Positions 61,753 to 64,000 of a DNA stretch of 64,000 nucleotides are shown here, one piece after another. The stretch covers positions 1 through 64,000 of the forward strand of contig JAFQMC010000013.1 in the NCBI GenBank assembly GCA_017421045.1, written 5' to 3'. The position numbers were made by a program, and so were the translations under genes. Source of the stretch: Clostridia bacterium (GTDB lineage: Bacteria; Bacillota; Clostridia; Oscillospirales; Acutalibacteraceae). Position 1 is the first letter of the stretch. Each line of letters begins with the position of its first letter. The notes under the pieces were generated by a model, which saw only the letters and a list, made by a program, of their open reading frames with translations, had not been told where the DNA came from and ran no database searches.

Positions 61753-64000
61753 TCAGTTGTCTATATCAGCCAGTTCTTCTTCTGTGAAGAGGTTCTTTCT
61801 TGCCTTTTTCTTGGCAAGACGAACTTCTTCCTTTGCTTTTTGTTTTGTGAGTCGTACTTCTTCTTTAAGCTTGCGTCTGAGCTCGGCGATCTGCTTCTCC
61901 TGCAGAGCCTTCAGCTCGCGAACCTTAGCATTGTAGCGTTTTTCTTCGTCTTTTCTGGCAGCCTCAACACGCTTATCCACAGACTTCTGAACCTTTCTGA
62001 TTTCAGAAGCGTGCTTGGCGTCAACTGCCGCTGCAGCATCAGCATTGGACTTTTTGACTGCGGCAAGCTGGCTGTCAAACTCAGCCTGCTTCTCTGCCAG
62101 GTCTTTGATTCTCCTCTGCTCTGCCTTGCTGGTTTTCTCTGCAAAGTCCTCGTTGAGCTTTGCAACATAGGTTGTATGTTTTGCCTCTGCATCGGCGATT
62201 GTATTCTTGAGTGCCTTGACCTCGCCTGCATGCTTTTCGGCAGTCTGCTGTGTCTTCAGAGCAAAGTCATCGTTCATCTCACGAACTGTGTTCTGATGCT
62301 CCTGAGTCATCTTGTCAACTGTATCCTTATGCTCCTGAGTCATCTTCTGTACAGTGTCATGATGCTCCTGAGTCATACGCTCAACAGTTGCTTTGTGCTC
62401 CTCACGCTCCGACTTGAGGGTGGTGGTGAGTATCTCGTTCTTCTCTGTGAGAACGGTAATCTGCTGAGTTTTCTCAGCGATTTCAGCTTCGCACTTCTGC
62501 ACATGCTCAGTGAGAGCTGTGATCTTTGCAAGCTGTTCGGCAACCTGCTTTTCAAGCTCAGCAATACGAGCTGCCTGAGTTGCAATTATTGCCTGCTGCT
62601 CTGCTATGAGCGCCTTCTGCTTAGCATTTTCTTCCTCAAGCTCAGCGATGCGGGCTTTGAGGGTTTCAACCAATTTATTAAGCTCATCAATTCTGTTGTT
62701 AAGCTCAACGATAGTCTGTTTGAGCTGGGCAATCTCAGCCTTGAGAGCAGCATTCTCTTCTTTGAGTCTTTCGATTTCTTTCTCGGCTTCGAGGAGTTTG
62801 ATTTTGGTCTCTTGAAGCTCTTGTTTCAGCTCGGCAATTTCGTCCTGAAGTGCAGACACCTGACCCTTCAGGGTGAGAATCTGCTGTTCCTTCTGGTCGA
62901 GAGTAACCTTCAGGTTCTTGACTTCGTTGGTAAGATCGAGGATTTTCTTCTCGCGCTCGCGGATTTCTTTGAGGCGGATTTCCATTTCCTCTTTTCTTAC
63001 TTCGTCAATTCTTGCCTGCATTGCAGCCGCCTTGAGCTTTTCGGGCTTGGCGTTTTCCTCTGCAATCTTTATATTTTCTTCTTCGTATTTTTCGTGGAGG
63101 ATTCGCCTCAAACCGGGGTTTGTGGCAAGGGTCATAAGGAAGTGCTGGAAGCCCATGGAGAAATAAACCTCCTGCTGAACTTCTTCGCTCATCTCGCCGG
63201 AGAACTCCTCACCGACGATTTCAAATCCGGGACGCTTGTAGCTGTCCAGGAAGTTCCACAGCTCCATGGCCTTTTTGAAGTTGGGGTTCTTCTTCAGGAG
63301 GTTGGTCTGTGTGATAGGCGGATGAACCTCGGGCTCCTTGGAGATTTCTCTCATGAGCTGAGTCTGAAGGAACTCGTTGAGAGTGGTTCTGATTCGTCTG
63401 ATTCGGTCGAAATCTGAAAGCTCGGAAACATCCAGAACATCCAGATCATCAGCCAGAGTCTCATGGGATTCGTTTATATAGTTGAACGCAAAGTCAACTA
63501 CCTTGTCGTCAAGCTCTGCATGACGGATAACTTTGATATTGTTGTAGCTGTCGTTGGGAACACCCTTCATTTTTGAATACTTATCCTCAACAAAATGCAG
63601 TGCTCTGCGAATAAGTGTCATAAGCACTCGGTTTTCGTAGATAGCGAAGGACTCTTCCTGCTCGGTAACCAGAATCTTGTTGGGGGTGACCATATCGCCC
63701 TCAACCTTGGCGATATAGTTTGTGTGCTGAGAAAGGTGCTTTACGGAGTCGGGACCTGTCTTTCTGGCAAGCTCGATTCTTACAACATTCTCAATCTGCT
63801 TGATGAAACGTCTCTGCTCATCAATAGCCTTCTGAATGTAGGGGAGTGCCTCCTCAATAGCCTCAACCCAGTCCATATCAATGACTTTCTCGTTGGTTTT
63901 ACCGGTGAGAGAGTCCTTGCCCATGTCACCATCTTTGAGGCTTGCAGTTATGTAATTGTAAGTAAAGTCATTTTGCAGAAGCTCCTGCATATACATGTAA
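61753..64000 (-). CDS. Large coiled-coil protein, possibly running past the window edge
   Basis: The reading frame is open from 61753 to the right edge. An ATG at 63994-63996 gives 747 residues, but the frame continues to the boundary, so the true start may lie outside. The N-terminal about 290 residues are soluble and helical (YENRVLMTLIRRALHFVEDK; PPITQTNLLKKNPNFKKAME) with a faint resemblance to DUF2357-type proteins, which I do not press. From about residue 290 to 735 the sequence is a near-continuous coiled coil, first heptad-like (Leu/Ile spacing, EELKQELQETKIKLLEAEKE), then 11-residue repeats (MTQEHxxTVxx three times). It has no signal peptide. As the first visible gene of the fibre operon it may act as a cytoplasmic scaffold. 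Confidence 0.7.
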   Translation of the reverse strand, partial: YMYMQELLQNDFTYNYITASLKDGDMGKDSLTGKTNEKVIDMDWVEAIEEALPYIQKAIDEQRRFIKQIENVVRIELARKTGPDSVKHLSQHTNYIAKVEGDMVTPNKILVTEQEESFAIYENRVLMTLIRRALHFVEDKYSKMKGVPNDSYNNIKVIRHAELDDKVVDFAFNYINESHETLADDLDVLDVSELSDFDRIRRIRTTLNEFLQTQLMREISKEPEVHPPITQTNLLKKNPNFKKAMELWNFLDSYKRPGFEIVGEEFSGEMSEEVQQEVYFSMGFQHFLMTLATNPGLRRILHEKYEEENIKIAEENAKPEKLKAAAMQARIDEVRKEEMEIRLKEIREREKKILDLTNEVKNLKVTLDQKEQQILTLKGQVSALQDEIAELKQELQETKIKLLEAEKEIERLKEENAALKAEIAQLKQTIVELNNRIDELNKLVETLKARIAELEEENAKQKALIAEQQAIIATQAARIAELEKQVAEQLAKITALTEHVQKCEAEIAEKTQQITVLTEKNEILTTTLKSEREEHKATVERMTQEHHDTVQKMTQEHKDTVDKMTQEHQNTVREMNDDFALKTQQTAEKHAGEVKALKNTIADAEAKHTTYVAKLNEDFAEKTSKAEQRRIKDLAEKQAEFDSQLAAVKKSNADAAAAVDAKHASEIRKVQKSVDKRVEAARKDEEKRYNAKVRELKALQEKQIAELRRKLKEEVRLTKQKAKEEVRLAKKKARKNLFTEEELADIDN
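62293..62391. repeat. 33-bp tandem repeat within the coiled-coil gene
   Basis: CTCCTGAGTCAT recurs at 62299, 62332 and 62365, giving a 33-bp period that encodes the 11-residue unit MTQEHxxTVxx. Confidence 0.8.

Noticed and set aside
61840..63417. 525-codon plus-strand open frame opposite the coiled-coil gene
   Set aside because: It is a shadow of the coiled-coil codon pattern (Leu/Cys/Ser-rich, no ribosome binding site, no domain).

Overview
The window looks like a chromosomal segment of a gut or rumen Gram-positive Clostridia, most likely an Oscillospiraceae/Ruminococcus-type bacterium. The signs are type I dockerins on six secreted proteins, BspA-type leucine-rich repeats, Gram-positive signal peptides, strong AGGAGG ribosome binding sites, FtsX-type ABC exporters paired with OmpR-type two-component systems, and SipW-type signal peptidases. 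All genes but one lie on the minus strand; the exception is an alpha-amylase lipoprotein at 27.3-28.8 kb. No rRNA, tRNA, CRISPR array, transposase, cohesin/scaffoldin or sortase was seen.

Region 1 (0-6.8 kb) is a peptide-sensing or envelope-stress module: a DUF4097-like lipoprotein, an FtsX-type ABC permease and ATPase, a response regulator, a histidine kinase and a trailing methyltransferase. Two near-identical promoters (upstream of the lipoprotein and of the permease) carry the same 23-bp TTTAA-repeat element at a fixed distance from TATAAT. Region 2 (7.2-9.1 kb) is a dockerin protein. Region 3 (9.2-15.3 kb) is a second module: regulator and kinase in one unit, then ABC ATPase and permease, then a SanA-like protein. 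Three promoters in regions 3 and 4 share four 11-bp-phased AGTCA-type direct repeats ending 10 nt before the -10 box. They drive the ABC operon, the SanA-like gene, and a 29-residue membrane peptide gene followed by a secreted papain-like protease.

Region 4 (15.4-32.9 kb) is mainly extracellular: two C1A cysteine proteases, a BspA/dockerin protein, a serine hydrolase/dockerin protein, the amylase, and two dockerin proteins that share a recent 552-bp duplication. Between 20.9 and 23.8 kb sits a small housekeeping or accessory block (GNAT, PAP2-like, XRE regulator, LCM-type methyltransferase).

Region 5 (33.3-64 kb) is a surface-structure locus. One operon encodes a 309-residue anchored protein and two giant surface proteins (3657 and 2297 residues) with C-terminal V-x-T-G, membrane helix and basic tail. 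The other, reading in from the right edge, encodes a long coiled-coil protein, five proteins with SipW-type (TasA-like) signal segments, and two SipW-type signal peptidases. Two of the five carry segments resembling starch-binding CBM26. My main hypothesis is that this is a SipW-processed, starch-binding surface fibre system.
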